Counted from the stretch's first letter, positions 32,459-41,292 are shown. The stretch is 64,000 nt of DNA from an uncultured Sphingomonadaceae bacterium (GCA_947501695.1 CANMWO010000002.1:761327-825326); one strand, 5' to 3'. Notes: generated by a model not told the origin, from the sequence alone. A program made the numbers and translations.

Positions 32459-34867
32459 TCAGCCTATCTTTTTTTGTCGTGTTTTTCGGGGAGCCCTGAT
32501 GCGTTCCGGCTCAGTGCTTTGTTCACCAATTTCGATAGCGTCGGAGCCGGCTGCAGTTTCTGTTTCAGATCGCCCAACCACATTGGCCGCTGGCATAGCC
32601 TTGCTGAATAGATAGCCTTGTACTTGAACGCAGCCTTCTTCCTTAAGCTGACTGAGCTGATCGCTACGCTCAACGCCTTCGGCTGTCGTTACCATACCGA
32701 GACTGGACGCCAGGCCGGTAACCGCGCGAATAATCGCTCGGCAATCTTCGCGGCTATCCACTTCATCGACAAAGCAGCGATCGATTTTGATCTTGTCAAA
32801 TGGGAAGCTGCGCAAATAGTTGAGCGAGCTATAACCGGTGCCAAAGTCATCCAGCGCGATCCGCACGCCCAACGAGCGAATCTTGTGGAGCAGTTCCACA
32901 TTCGACTGATTGTCGTTCATCAGCACAGATTCGGTAATTTCCAGTTCCAGCCGGTGTGGCGAGACACCAGTCGCAGCCAAGGCGTTAATGATGGTTGGCA
33001 TAAGATTGGGACTACGCATCTGGGCCGGCGACAAATTTACCGCAACGCTAAGATGGTCAGGCCATTTGGCTACCTCATATAAGGCCGATCGCACGACCCA
33101 TTCGCCAAGCTGTACGATCAACCCGGTATCTTCAGCTACCGGAATAAACACATCCGGCATGATCATGCCTTTTTCGCTATGATGCCAACGGAGTAAAGCT
33201 TCGTAGCCGATCGTCTCACTGGTATCGATATTGACGAGCGGTTGGTAGTAAAGTTCCAGCTCATTGCGTTTCAGCGCGGCACGCAAATCCATCTCGATAT
33301 TACGACGGTCCTGCACAGCTTCATGCATCGACCGTTCAAACACCGATGCACAACCACGTCCATTTTCCTTGGCGTGATACAAAGCGATATCGGAATGTTT
33401 GATCAGCTCGTCAGCATCATTGCCACTTTCTGGTGCAAGTGCGATTCCGATGCTCACACCCGTCACAACCGGTTGACCTTCCACCATTACTGGTTCCGAC
33501 AATTTCTCGATGATGTTCTTGGCAGTTTCTATGACTTCTTCACGCGAACCAACGTTACGCAATGACACCGCAAATTCATCACCGCCAAGCCGCGCAACCA
33601 CGTCTTCTATGCCAATATTATGTTCCAGGCGGTTTGCAACGGCCTTCAACACCAGATCCCCAGCGCCATGTCCCAACGTATCATTAATCGCTTTGAAATG
33701 GTCGAGATCAAGATAGAGCACAGCCAGCTTCTGATCATTCTTCATACGCGCGATCGAGCGTTGCAGCGACTGATTGAACAAGGCGCGGTTGGGTAGGTCG
33801 GTCAGGCTGTCGAAATGGGCAAGATGGGCAACGCGTGCCTCGGCCTTTTTAGCGCTGGTAATATCAGCAGCAACACCGCGAATATGCTGGCTCTCTCCAT
33901 CGGAAGTTTTGATACGACGACCAGAAAGCTTCCACCAAAACTCCTCTCCATTGATTTTGATCGGAACATGGACATCACGAAACGCCTGGCCCGATGCCAG
34001 AGATTGGGCGAGTTGATTGCGCTCGGTGGAATCCACGAACAAATCCACCAATGGCAAATTGCGCAGCTCTCGTATTTCCATATCCACCGCTGTGGCAAAC
34101 CGCGCCGAAGGATTAACGATCAAATGGTCGCCGTCCACTTCCCACAACCAATCGGAGCTTTGTTCCGCATAATCGTGCAGCAACAGCCGGACGGTTTCCG
34201 CAGCATCTTTTTGCTTAGCGGCATGCAGATGGCGCTGAACGAAATTGAAGAAGAACATGCGATATATATAGTCAATGCAGAGCGCGAAAAAGACGAGCAA
34301 TATGGCTGTACTTATCCCACCAAGACCGTCAGCAGCGATGAATGCGCCAGCATAGCAGAGCGTTGTGATCGACAGATTATAGGTTTGTGCGCGAGGGACA
34401 CTGCCAAAAACAAACCCGCCGACAACCAACCCACCCATGGCCAAGATTGCAATATCAAGGCTGTATGGGACTTGCCCAAACGCAACCGGGATAGCCAGTA
34501 CGCAGGAAAAACCGATGCTGCTGATTATGCTCTCAACATGGATGTCCTTTATTATCGACTTATAGTCTGCGGTATCCACATCCAGGGCGGCTTGGCGAAG
34601 GAAGTTACGAACACTCACAAATGCAGCGATGGTCACATAGAAACAAGCCGTCACGATGAAAGCGGCGTTCGCATGGGTGAATAGCAGCGCCAGAGCATAG
34701 ATGGTCAGCGGCAGAGCGATTAAAGCCCCTAACCGCGATATCTGGCCGAAGGATTTAAGCTGTTCCCGCGCGACAAGTTCGGCGGTTTCAAGATCAGTGC
34801 TTATCTTGAAATTCCAAACCTTTTTTTGCATTTCCAGCAATCGCTGTAGTGTAATTGTCTCTCCCAT
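32459..34867 (-). CDS. Membrane-bound GGDEF-EAL c-di-GMP enzyme (copy 1)
   Basis: About 802 residues. A multi-TM N-terminal sensor (about 35-220, roughly six helices) is followed by a PAS-like domain (about 230-345, SDWLWEVDGDHLIVNPSARF), a GGDEF domain (about 360-515, intact LGGDEF) and an EAL domain (about 530-785). EAL catalytic residues are present: EAL in GYEALLRW, the NLSPAQ Asn, LEITES Glu, LDDFGTGYSS Asp pair and TAEGVE. No RxxD I-site precedes GGDEF. It could make or degrade c-di-GMP; with both sites intact the net activity is unclear. Start ATG 34867; the TTG at 34888 lacks a ribosome site. A paralogue is at 56826. Confidence 0.9.
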   Translation of the reverse strand: MGETITLQRLLEMQKKVWNFKISTDLETAELVAREQLKSFGQISRLGALIALPLTIYALALLFTHANAAFIVTACFYVTIAAFVSVRNFLRQAALDVDTADYKSIIKDIHVESIISSIGFSCVLAIPVAFGQVPYSLDIAILAMGGLVVGGFVFGSVPRAQTYNLSITTLCYAGAFIAADGLGGISTAILLVFFALCIDYIYRMFFFNFVQRHLHAAKQKDAAETVRLLLHDYAEQSSDWLWEVDGDHLIVNPSARFATAVDMEIRELRNLPLVDLFVDSTERNQLAQSLASGQAFRDVHVPIKINGEEFWWKLSGRRIKTSDGESQHIRGVAADITSAKKAEARVAHLAHFDSLTDLPNRALFNQSLQRSIARMKNDQKLAVLYLDLDHFKAINDTLGHGAGDLVLKAVANRLEHNIGIEDVVARLGGDEFAVSLRNVGSREEVIETAKNIIEKLSEPVMVEGQPVVTGVSIGIALAPESGNDADELIKHSDIALYHAKENGRGCASVFERSMHEAVQDRRNIEMDLRAALKRNELELYYQPLVNIDTSETIGYEALLRWHHSEKGMIMPDVFIPVAEDTGLIVQLGEWVVRSALYEVAKWPDHLSVAVNLSPAQMRSPNLMPTIINALAATGVSPHRLELEITESVLMNDNQSNVELLHKIRSLGVRIALDDFGTGYSSLNYLRSFPFDKIKIDRCFVDEVDSREDCRAIIRAVTGLASSLGMVTTAEGVERSDQLSQLKEEGCVQVQGYLFSKAMPAANVVGRSETETAAGSDAIEIGEQSTEPERIRAPRKTRQKKIG

Positions 34868-35230
34868 GCGCGCGTCCCGTTTACTCAATGTTACATATAT
34901 TGTCGTGACATTAGAGCAGGGGTATTGGCATAACGTTAACGTAGGTAAATAGCTTTTTAACTGAGAGCTTTATCGAAAAAGTTGGATGCTTAAACGCCCA
35001 TTTTAGGGCACTAAACTAAGCAGCTGCTTGGATATAAATTATAGCCGACGATGATGATCGCCCCGGTTCCTAATCTGAACTCTAGTCGCGTTGCCGTTAA
35101 CATCTACCAAATTGTCTGGCCCAATAAGAGACTGGGCCACAGCCCTCCTTCCCTATTGGAACAAGCAAACCTATAGGATAAGCCCTCAGACTGGTATCGG
35201 TCCGTTGGGCGGCGTCGGGAGGCCGCATCT
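34868..35230. other. Divergent control region, GGDEF-EAL / PagL-like gene
   Basis: A 363-nt gene-free stretch holding promoters of both divergent genes. One clear structure: TGGCCCA (35117-35123) and TGGGCCA (35133-35139) form a 7-bp stem with a 9-nt loop but no T run, so it is not a standard terminator. AT-rich DNA near 34940-35050 is promoter-like, but I cannot fix hexamers. I see no open frame with start and ribosome site of convincing length. Confidence 0.5.
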
Positions 35231-35770
35231 ATGAAGCCTTTTTATATATTAGTTTCGGCGGCATTTGCCTGGCTTTTGGCATTACAGCCTTTGGCCGCTC
35301 AGGAAATATTTGTTGGCGTGGCCGCGCACGAAGTTGATACCCCGCTGTCGTTCAAAATAGATGAAGAGGGCGTCGATTTCCAAGCCGGATATCGCGGCAA
35401 ACGAATAGAAGCCCTATCGGTCATCGGCGCGCCCTCGCCCTATATTTTCGCTTCGATCAATAGCGCTGGCGACACCAGTCTGGTCGCGGTCGGTCTCAGT
35501 TGGAAAATCGGTGACAAATTTTATGTCCGCCCCGGAATCGGCCTGGCCGTTCACGATGGCCCATCCTTGCGTTTCGCTCCCGATGGCTCGCAAACCCAAT
35601 TGGGTTCACGCATCCTTTTTGAACCGGAACTGGCAGTTGGTGTGCGGCTGTCCGAGCGTATCGATCTGGAAGCGAGCTGGGTGCATGTCAGCCATGCACA
35701 GCTCTTTAATGGCAATCAAAATCCGGGCCTCGACATTATCGGCGCGCGGCTGGTGATCAAACTGCCTTGA
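35231..35770 (+). CDS. Acyloxyacyl hydrolase (PagL-like lipid A 3-O-deacylase)
   Basis: A 179-residue outer-membrane beta-barrel with a signal peptide (1-23, LALQPLAAQ). The C-terminal motif W-VHVSHAQLFNGNQNPGLD carries the H-x-S of the PagL catalytic site. Where PagL has Glu two residues after the Gly turn, this protein has Asp, so catalysis may be altered or tolerated. It would remove the 3-linked acyl chain of lipid A, or act on another acyl ester of the outer membrane. It stands alone upstream of a MarR gene, separated by a palindromic operator. Confidence 0.78.
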   Translation: MKPFYILVSAAFAWLLALQPLAAQEIFVGVAAHEVDTPLSFKIDEEGVDFQAGYRGKRIEALSVIGAPSPYIFASINSAGDTSLVAVGLSWKIGDKFYVRPGIGLAVHDGPSLRFAPDGSQTQLGSRILFEPELAVGVRLSERIDLEASWVHVSHAQLFNGNQNPGLDIIGARLVIKLP

Positions 35771-35779
35771 CATCTCAAA

Positions 35780-35803
35780 ATATATGTAACAACTTACATA
35801 TAT
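35780..35803. promoter_or_regulatory. Palindromic operator over the marR start codon
   Basis: ATATATGTAA (35780-35789) and TTACATATAT (35794-35803) form a perfect 10-bp inverted repeat with a CAAC spacer. The right arm covers the first two bases of the ATG at 35802. A MarR dimer bound here would block both promoter and ribosome access, giving autorepression. Confidence 0.75.
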
Positions 35804-36299
35804 GGAAAATGACTATCTACGCGATTCCGGAATAAAGACTCTCGGCACACGGATCAGGCGTCTGTTTGAGCGGCTCAACGGCAATGTGACCGAGCTTTAT
35901 CGCCGCGAACTGGACTTCGAACAACGCTGGTTTGCGCTTGGCATGTTGCTTGCCGATCACGGCCCGATGAATAGCCGGGATGCGACAAAGATGCTCGGTC
36001 AAAGCCATGTCGCGATGGTTCAAGTCGTCCGTGCCATGGAAAAAGCCGGCCTGTTGGAGCGCAAGGCCGATAACCGCGACGCACGCAGCAAAATATTGCA
36101 TCTGACCGCTGCGGGTTCCGAAAAGCTACAGCAGGTTTCAGCACTATCCCAGATCGTGGATCAGGCTGCCGAAGCACTGCTGCGGGAAGCCGCCCCCGAT
36201 TTTCTCAAACAACTTGATAGGCTGGATGATGCGCTGGACCGGCTGAGCTTTGCGGAACGTATTGAAATGGCATTTGCCAAAGAGGGGCAGAACAAATGA
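35802..36299 (+). CDS. MarR-family regulator
   Basis: A 165-residue winged-HTH regulator. The DNA-binding core is MNSRDATKMLGQSHVAMVQVVRAMEKAGLLERKADNRDARSKILHLTAAG (about 51-100), with the D-x-R wing typical of MarR. The N-terminal and C-terminal helices form the dimer interface. No conserved cysteine stands out that would suggest oxidation sensing. The perfect palindrome overlapping its start codon implies autoregulation. The stop overlaps the S41 peptidase start (ATGA), so the pair is one operon. Confidence 0.9.
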   Translation: MENDYLRDSGIKTLGTRIRRLFERLNGNVTELYRRELDFEQRWFALGMLLADHGPMNSRDATKMLGQSHVAMVQVVRAMEKAGLLERKADNRDARSKILHLTAAGSEKLQQVSALSQIVDQAAEALLREAAPDFLKQLDRLDDALDRLSFAERIEMAFAKEGQNK

Positions 36300-37264
36300 T
36301 ATCAGCATTATTATTGTCAATGCAGCCGGTACCTGCAGACTGTGCCGATGAACATGCCGCCATCACGGAAATGGCCGATGCGATCGATCAAAAATATGTC
36401 CTTGCCGATGTTGCTACCCAGTCGGCAGCCATTGTCAGAGGCAAACTGAAACAAGGAGCATTTTTTCAGCATTGCAGCGACACCCAAACCTTTGCAAAGG
36501 ACATGACCAAACAATTGCGCGCCATCTTGAACGATGGTCATATCTTCGTCGAATATGCTCCGAATTCTTCCGAGGCAGGAGAAGATGACTGGTTGGAAAC
36601 ATGGAGAGATGGTGCGCCGGGTCGAGGCTTTGGCGTTAAACAGGTGGAGCGGCTCAAAGACAATATTTCTTATCTTCATCTCACCGACTTTTATGAATTT
36701 CAAACCGCCAACAAAGCGTTGACTGCTGCTTTTGAATTGGTCGACAGCAGCGATGGTCTGATACTCGATTTGCGCCAAAATCCGGGTGGATCTCCGGAAA
36801 CCGAATGGCCCGTACAATGGACTTTCATGGCGCCGGGCTCCACGATCCCGCTGCACCGCGAAACCCGCCATGGCAAAAAGCCGGATCTAAAGGAACCGTC
36901 GCTGCAATGGCCGCGATATGGAACCGAAAGACCGCTTGCTATCATAGTCGACAAAACCACATTTTCTGCGCCAGAGGCCGTGGCCTACTCGCTGCAGGCG
37001 CAAGGCCGGGCGGTTGTGTTTGGAACCCCTAGTGGTGGTGGAGCGCATATGCTGGGGGATGCTGTGTCGCTCACAGGCGGATGGCACATCGTCATTCCTG
37101 AAACGAGGCCCTATAGCCCGCATACCGGCGGTAATTGGGAAGGAGCCGGTGTGATTCCTGATATCGAGACATCAAAAGAAGATGCCGTCGAAGCCGCGCA
37201 AAAATGGATTACGAGCGAACTTGAATCAAAAAGGGCGGCTTCCAAACCGGAAACCGCCCCTTAA
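36296..37264 (+). CDS. S41-family peptidase (IRBP/Tsp-like)
   Basis: A 322-residue protein with the tail-specific protease fold: an IRBP-like N-terminal helical part, then DGLILDLRQNPGG (153-165), the nucleophile segment TTFSAPEAVAY (221-231, Ser224) and GTPSGGGAH (243-251). It lacks a clear PDZ insertion. The N-terminus is only weakly hydrophobic (residues 1-12), so export is uncertain. The preceding MarR overlaps it by 4 nt. The last codons coincide with the rplL terminator hairpin. Substrate is unknown. Confidence 0.83.
   Translation: MISALLLSMQPVPADCADEHAAITEMADAIDQKYVLADVATQSAAIVRGKLKQGAFFQHCSDTQTFAKDMTKQLRAILNDGHIFVEYAPNSSEAGEDDWLETWRDGAPGRGFGVKQVERLKDNISYLHLTDFYEFQTANKALTAAFELVDSSDGLILDLRQNPGGSPETEWPVQWTFMAPGSTIPLHRETRHGKKPDLKEPSLQWPRYGTERPLAIIVDKTTFSAPEAVAYSLQAQGRAVVFGTPSGGGAHMLGDAVSLTGGWHIVIPETRPYSPHTGGNWEGAGVIPDIETSKEDAVEAAQKWITSELESKRAASKPETAP
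37228..37264 (-). terminator. rplL terminator embedded in the S41 peptidase 3' end
   Basis: On the minus strand GGGCGG-TTTCC pairs with GGAAG-CCGCCC, followed by TTTTT (forward GGGCGG 37233-37238, CCGCCC 37254-37259). It is 23 nt after the rplL stop. The same bases encode the last residues of the convergent S41 peptidase. Confidence 0.82.
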
Positions 37265-37286
37265 TCTTATCAATAAACCGAAAGGC

Positions 37287-37661
37287 TTATTTCATTTCAA
37301 CGGTACCGCCAGCTGCTTCGATCTTACCTTTGATCTCTTCAGCTTCAGCTTTGTTGACGCCTTCTTTAATTGGCTTAGGTGCGCCTTCGACGAGTGCTTT
37401 CGCATCGGTCAGGCCAAGCTGTGTGATCGCACGAACTTCTTTAATCACCTGGATTTTCTTTCCGCCGTCGCCGGTCAGAATGACGTCAAATTCGCTCTGC
37501 TCTTCAGCAGCTTCGCCGCCGCCGCCTGCAGCAGGTCCAGCAACTGCAACAGCAGCTGCAGCAGAAACGCCCCACTCTTCTTCAAGAGCTTTAGACAGTT
37601 CAGCCGCTTCCATAACGGTAAGTTTCGATAGTTCTTCAACCAATTTAGCAATATCAGCCAT
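37287..37661 (-). CDS. rplL: 50S ribosomal protein L7/L12
   Basis: The 124-residue stalk protein. An N-terminal dimerisation domain and an Ala/Gly-rich hinge (about 36-52) precede the C-terminal factor-binding domain with [21 protein letters not shown] (about 56-76) and the usual [19 protein letters not shown]. Both are normal in length and residues. It follows rplJ by 46 nt and ends at its own terminator. In most bacteria rpoB follows directly; here it is 12 kb away. Confidence 0.99.
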   Translation of the reverse strand: MADIAKLVEELSKLTVMEAAELSKALEEEWGVSAAAAVAVAGPAAGGGGEAAEEQSEFDVILTGDGGKKIQVIKEVRAITQLGLTDAKALVEGAPKPIKEGVNKAEAEEIKGKIEAAGGTVEMK

Positions 37662-37707
37662 GTTATTTACGCTCCAAATTTTCTAATCAATGTTTGAGTA
37701 AGTTTGT

Positions 37708-38220
37708 TTATTCACCCGTAGCGGCATAAGCGCCGACTACACGTGCAAGGGCTCCAGCAGGCTCTTTAACAACCCGTGCGATTTTCGTTTGCGGTGCAAC
37801 AAGCAATCCAACAATCGTTCCGCGCAGTTCATCAAGAGAAGGCATAGAGGCCAGCGATTTAACGCCTGCTTCGTCAAGAAGGGTATCACCCATTGCGCCG
37901 CCAACAATCTCAAGAAGATCATTGGATTTTGCAAATTCAACTGCGATTTTCGCAGCAGCCACCGGATCATCCGATGTGGCAAGAGCGACTGGGCCAGACA
38001 GCAAATCTGCTATCGGGGCATAGTCGGTTCCTTCCAGAGCCAGCTTGGCAAGGCGGTTTTTAGAGACTTTGAAGCTTGCACCGGCTTCACGCATCTTTCC
38101 GCGGAGTTCCGTGGACTCAGCCACGGTAAGACCCAGATTGCGTGTGACCACAACAACCCCGGCTTCCTTGAAAGTCGCGTTTAGCGCAGAAACGGCTTCG
38201 GTCTTTTGACCACGATCCAT
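37708..38220 (-). CDS. rplJ: 50S ribosomal protein L10
   Basis: The 170-residue stalk base protein. The start is ATG 38220 (MDRGQKTEAV) behind AAGGAG; the in-frame GTG at 38235 overlaps that ribosome site. The N-terminal rRNA-binding domain (ALNATFKEAGVVVVTRNLGLTV, SKNRLAKLAL) and the C-terminal helix that carries L7/L12 dimers are present. It is preceded by a promoter and long structured leader, suitable for autoregulation by the L10-L12 complex. Confidence 0.98.
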   Translation of the reverse strand: MDRGQKTEAVSALNATFKEAGVVVVTRNLGLTVAESTELRGKMREAGASFKVSKNRLAKLALEGTDYAPIADLLSGPVALATSDDPVAAAKIAVEFAKSNDLLEIVGGAMGDTLLDEAGVKSLASMPSLDELRGTIVGLLVAPQTKIARVVKEPAGALARVVGAYAATGE

Positions 38221-38544
38221 ATTTTGCTCCTTCACGTGAATTGCGTTTTGAGGCGCAATCCGCTTTCTTCAAAAACGCCACTCCGGCGCGAACCGGGATG
38301 ACGAGCGAAAGGAATGATCGAAACCATTCCTGTATAATCCGAAGGGGGGTTTTGGTTGCCTTGTCGCGATAGAAACGCTGACTGCAAACCCGCGAGTTTC
38401 CTCACGAAAAAACTGATCCCCGTCTAGGCTGGAAATTAAGAAGGCCAAATTACCTTCACCGGCTGTCTCGGACGGAAATTGTGGTTCGTTTGACGGAACC
38501 GCAATTTGTGTCTGTGCCATTAGCGGGAATGGCCCGGATGTCAA
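38221..38544 (-). promoter_or_regulatory. rplJL promoter and L10-type leader
   Basis: Gene-free. On the minus strand TTGACA (38544-38539), 16-nt spacer, TAATGG (38522-38517) form a promoter. The roughly 290-nt leader holds a 7-bp stem AGGAATG/CATTCCT (38310-38331) and, just before the ribosome site, ATTGCG/CGCAAT (38240-38259). Autoregulation by L10 binding to its leader is known in bacteria. I did not identify the conserved kink-turn, so which hairpin binds L10 is open. The remaining 60 nt up to the GFA gene show nothing else. Confidence 0.62.
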
Positions 38545-38604
38545 GCGCTTTGGGGAGCGGCAGCTATAAGGACACACCTTGATTAGATGGCATGGATAGA
38601 GAGA

Positions 38605-38997
38605 CTATTGATCCTTCTGCAACACACCGTCTTCGATCGTATAATAATCGCCTTTATCCGCCACGAAAATATGGCTCCACAGTGTTGTTTCGGTAGCACC
38701 ATCAAACGCGCCCATGGCGACAGCGATCTTATCATGATGAATCGGATCCCAAAACAGCGTTGAACCGCAGGTGCCGCAGAAACCGCGCCTGACTTTTTCG
38801 GACGACTGATACCACCGGACATTGTCTTCACCGTCAATGGTAAGAGCACTTACCGGCACGTCAGTACTCGCGAAATAATGCCCAGTTTGTTTACGGCATT
38901 GCGAACAATGGCAGGCATCCGGACCGGGTAAATCGCCCGTGACCGTAAGAGTAACGGCGCCGCAGAGGCAAGAGCCTTTATGTATCGTATCTTGCAT
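38605..38997 (-). CDS. GFA-family zinc protein (copy 2)
   Basis: A 130-residue CENP-V/GFA-fold protein with C10-x-C12, C29/C31-x-x-C34 and C74-x-x-C77 zinc sites. It differs strongly from copies 1 and 3 outside the cysteines, so the three are old paralogues or separate acquisitions rather than a recent duplication. It sits between rplA and rplJ, on the same strand as those genes. No cellular role is known. Confidence 0.9.
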   Translation of the reverse strand: MQDTIHKGSCLCGAVTLTVTGDLPGPDACHCSQCRKQTGHYFASTDVPVSALTIDGEDNVRWYQSSEKVRRGFCGTCGSTLFWDPIHHDKIAVAMGAFDGATETTLWSHIFVADKGDYYTIEDGVLQKDQ

Positions 38998-39108
38998 GTC
39001 TTCTCCTTTATTTATCCCCTGGTGTAACCGGATACCGGCTCACCCCGAAAAGCTCTCTGTTCCCCAACTCCAATGGTGCGCGTTATTGCACCAAGAAAGA
39101 TAGCTTAC

Positions 39109-39882
39109 ATGAATTATAACAGAATAGTTCGCAACTCCGTCGCTCTCACAGGCTTGGCTGGCTGCATGGTTTTTTCGCTTCAGGCCCACGCCCAATCTGG
39201 AAATGACCGAGAAGAAGGGTTTTATCTATCTGCATCCGCAGCAGCAGAATTTTTGAATGATAGTGATTTTACCGGCACCCAAAATCCTGCCGCCGGAGTC
39301 CCCGGCGTTGCAGGTGCACCTGCAAACGTGAACGTAGAATATGACACCGGCTTCGCGGTCAGAGGCGCGGTGGGGTATAAGTTTAAGAACGGTCTGATAC
39401 CGTTTCTGAAACCCCGTGTGGAAGTGGAAGTGAGCTATGCGGAAGCAGATGTAGATAGCGGCGCGTTCAACGGCGGCAATCAGACGTTTGGCGGTAGCAT
39501 CAACCGTTTCACAGCAACTGCGGCTCTGTATAATGACATCGTCTGGTCACCCAATCAAAAGATCATTCCCTATTTCGGCAGTGGTATTGGTATTGGCGTG
39601 GTTGATGCAGACATCAACTATTTCCCCAACAATGGCGTCGCGACCGCACCCACTTTTGAAGTAGATGGAAACCCCACAGGCCTGGTGACCTTCAACGCTA
39701 TCGGCGCAACCGTGAAAGCTAGCAAACGCTTCGATATCTTCGCGGAGGGACGCTATACCAAAGTCTATCGCCGTGACTTTACGCGCAGCTTTGTTGGCGG
39801 CGGCGGTAACGGCTTCAACGCAAATCTGCGTGATGACACAGAATCGTTCGGTGTCGGCCTTGGTGTAAGGGCAAAATTCTAA
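39109..39882 (+). CDS. Outer-membrane beta-barrel protein (porin-like)
   Basis: A 257-residue protein. The signal peptide (1-26, ending AHA) is followed by a body of alternating amphipathic strands typical of the OmpW/OmpX-type eight-stranded barrels annotated as outer-membrane beta-barrel proteins. The C-terminus ends VGLGVRAKF, with terminal Phe as in proteins inserted by BAM. Gly/Asn-rich loops lie between strands. Start ATG 39109 gives a clean signal peptide. It is on the strand opposite to the ribosomal genes around it. Confidence 0.85.
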   Translation: MNYNRIVRNSVALTGLAGCMVFSLQAHAQSGNDREEGFYLSASAAAEFLNDSDFTGTQNPAAGVPGVAGAPANVNVEYDTGFAVRGAVGYKFKNGLIPFLKPRVEVEVSYAEADVDSGAFNGGNQTFGGSINRFTATAALYNDIVWSPNQKIIPYFGSGIGIGVVDADINYFPNNGVATAPTFEVDGNPTGLVTFNAIGATVKASKRFDIFAEGRYTKVYRRDFTRSFVGGGGNGFNANLRDDTESFGVGLGVRAKF

Positions 39883-39916
39883 ACTTGCCGCCTCTCAGAT
39901 GAGGAGCGAGCAAATA

Positions 39917-39948
39917 AAAAAGGCCGGGAGTGATCTCCCGGCCTTTTT
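39917..39948. terminator. Bidirectional terminator, OMP / rplA
   Basis: AAAAAGGCCGGGAG (39917-39930) pairs perfectly with CTCCCGGCCTTTTT (39935-39948), loop TGAT. A 14-bp stem with A/T flanks on both sides ends the barrel-protein gene on one strand and the rplKA transcript on the other. Confidence 0.93.
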
Positions 39949-39976
39949 CTATCTCATTATCTAGCGAGACGCTATA

Positions 39977-40678
39977 TTATGCGCCTTCAATCTCGCCGAG
40001 ATCGATTTTCAGGCCGGGACCCATGGTCGAGCTCAGACCGATTTTCTTGACATATTTGCCTTTCGCGCCAGCTGGTTTGGCTTTGACAACCGCACCGACC
40101 AGAGCATCGAAATTCTTGCGCAGATCTGCTTCTTTGAAGCTCGCTTTGCCGATTCCGTTATGGATGATACCCGCTTTTTCGACGCGATATTCAATCTGGC
40201 CGCCCTTGGCGTCCTTGACCGCTTGTGCGACATTTGGGGTAACCGTACCGAGTTTCGGGTTAGGCATTAGGCCTTTAGGACCAAGAACCTTACCGAGACG
40301 GCCAACAACGCCCATCATGTCTGGGGTCGCGATGATACGATCATAGTTAAGATCGCCGCCTTGCATGGCTTCCATCAGATCTTCTGCGCCAACAACATCT
40401 GCGCCGGCTTCTTTCGCTTCGTCCGCTTTTGCGTCTTTTGCGAAAACAGCAACACGGGTTTCTTTACCGGTGCCAGCAGGCAGAGAAATTACGCCGCGAA
40501 CCATCTGGTCAGCATGACGTGGATCAACACCAAGGTTGATTGCAATGTCGAAAGTTTCATCGAATTTTGACTTAGAAGCCAGTGCTTTCAGCGCTTTGAT
40601 TGCTTCATCAATGCCATATAGTTTTTCGCGGCTAACGGCTTCGTTTGAAGCTTTTGCGCGTTTGGTGAGTTTAGCCAT
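39977..40678 (-). CDS. rplA: 50S ribosomal protein L1
   Basis: The 233-residue L1-stalk protein. The signature [31 protein letters not shown] (about 117-147) is intact, as is the N-terminal [16 protein letters not shown]. It lies 3 nt after rplK, as usual. L1 binds 23S rRNA helix 76 and in many bacteria represses its own mRNA. Confidence 0.99.
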   Translation of the reverse strand: MAKLTKRAKASNEAVSREKLYGIDEAIKALKALASKSKFDETFDIAINLGVDPRHADQMVRGVISLPAGTGKETRVAVFAKDAKADEAKEAGADVVGAEDLMEAMQGGDLNYDRIIATPDMMGVVGRLGKVLGPKGLMPNPKLGTVTPNVAQAVKDAKGGQIEYRVEKAGIIHNGIGKASFKEADLRKNFDALVGAVVKAKPAGAKGKYVKKIGLSSTMGPGLKIDLGEIEGA

Positions 40679-40681
40679 GTC

Positions 40682-41113
40682 TTATCCCTCCACCACGTCG
40701 ATGCCCATCGAACGAGCGCTGCCCGCGATGATTTTTACAGCTTGCTCAGACGTATTCGCATTGAGGTCGGCCATTTTGAGTTCGGCAATTTCTTTCAGCT
40801 GCGATGTTTTGATTGTGCCGCCAGAAACTTTACCAGGTTCGCTGGAACCTTTTTTCAGCTTCGCGATTTTCTTGATGAAATAGCTGGCTGGTGGTGTTTT
40901 GGTTACAAAGGTGAAGCTGCGATCCGCATAGACCGTAATCTTGGTCGGGATCGGTGCGCCTTTTTCCATCTTGTCTGTAGCCGCGTTAAACGCCTTACAG
41001 AATTCCATGATGTTAACGCCGCGCTGACCCAGTGCAGGGCCGATTGGCGGGGATGGATTTGCAATACCGGCAGGTACTTGCAAATTGATGTAGCCATCAA
41101 TTTTTTTAGCCAT
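40682..41113 (-). CDS. rplK: 50S ribosomal protein L11
   Basis: The 143-residue GTPase-centre protein. Conserved Pro-rich N-terminal segment [26 protein letters not shown] (15-40) binds thiostrepton-region rRNA, and the C-terminal RNA-binding domain is normal. The ribosome site AAAGGA precedes ATG 41113. The 179-nt gap to nusG, upstream, is longer than usual for this operon. Confidence 0.99.
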   Translation of the reverse strand: MAKKIDGYINLQVPAGIANPSPPIGPALGQRGVNIMEFCKAFNAATDKMEKGAPIPTKITVYADRSFTFVTKTPPASYFIKKIAKLKKGSSEPGKVSGGTIKTSQLKEIAELKMADLNANTSEQAVKIIAGSARSMGIDVVEG

Positions 41114-41215
41114 TTGGCTTTCCTTTCATTCTATCAGGCTCCGCATGATTGCTTCGCCCTCAAATTAAGCGGTCAAACAGATGATCCGAAAACCATCCTT
41201 CCACATTGGTGTTTT

Positions 41216-41231
41216 GGCGGCAAAAGCCGCC
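41216..41231 (-). promoter_or_regulatory. Hairpin in the nusG-rplK spacer
   Basis: GGCGGC (41216-41221) and GCCGCC (41226-41231) pair around AAAA. On the minus strand it lies about 100 nt upstream of rplK, within a 179-nt spacer that also has a weaker GTGG/CCAC hairpin near 41270. With no clear T run it is more likely a leader element (possible L1 target) or processing site than a terminator. Confidence 0.4.
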
Positions 41232-41292
41232 GGTGGTGATCCAGTGGCTCAAAGCCGCTGGGGTTTATCCGGTGGCGCAAACCACCAAATTC

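Noticed and set aside
38269-38577. 102-codon frame in the rplJ leader
   Set aside because: It overlaps the promoter and leader, has no ribosome site and matches nothing; more likely non-coding leader RNA.
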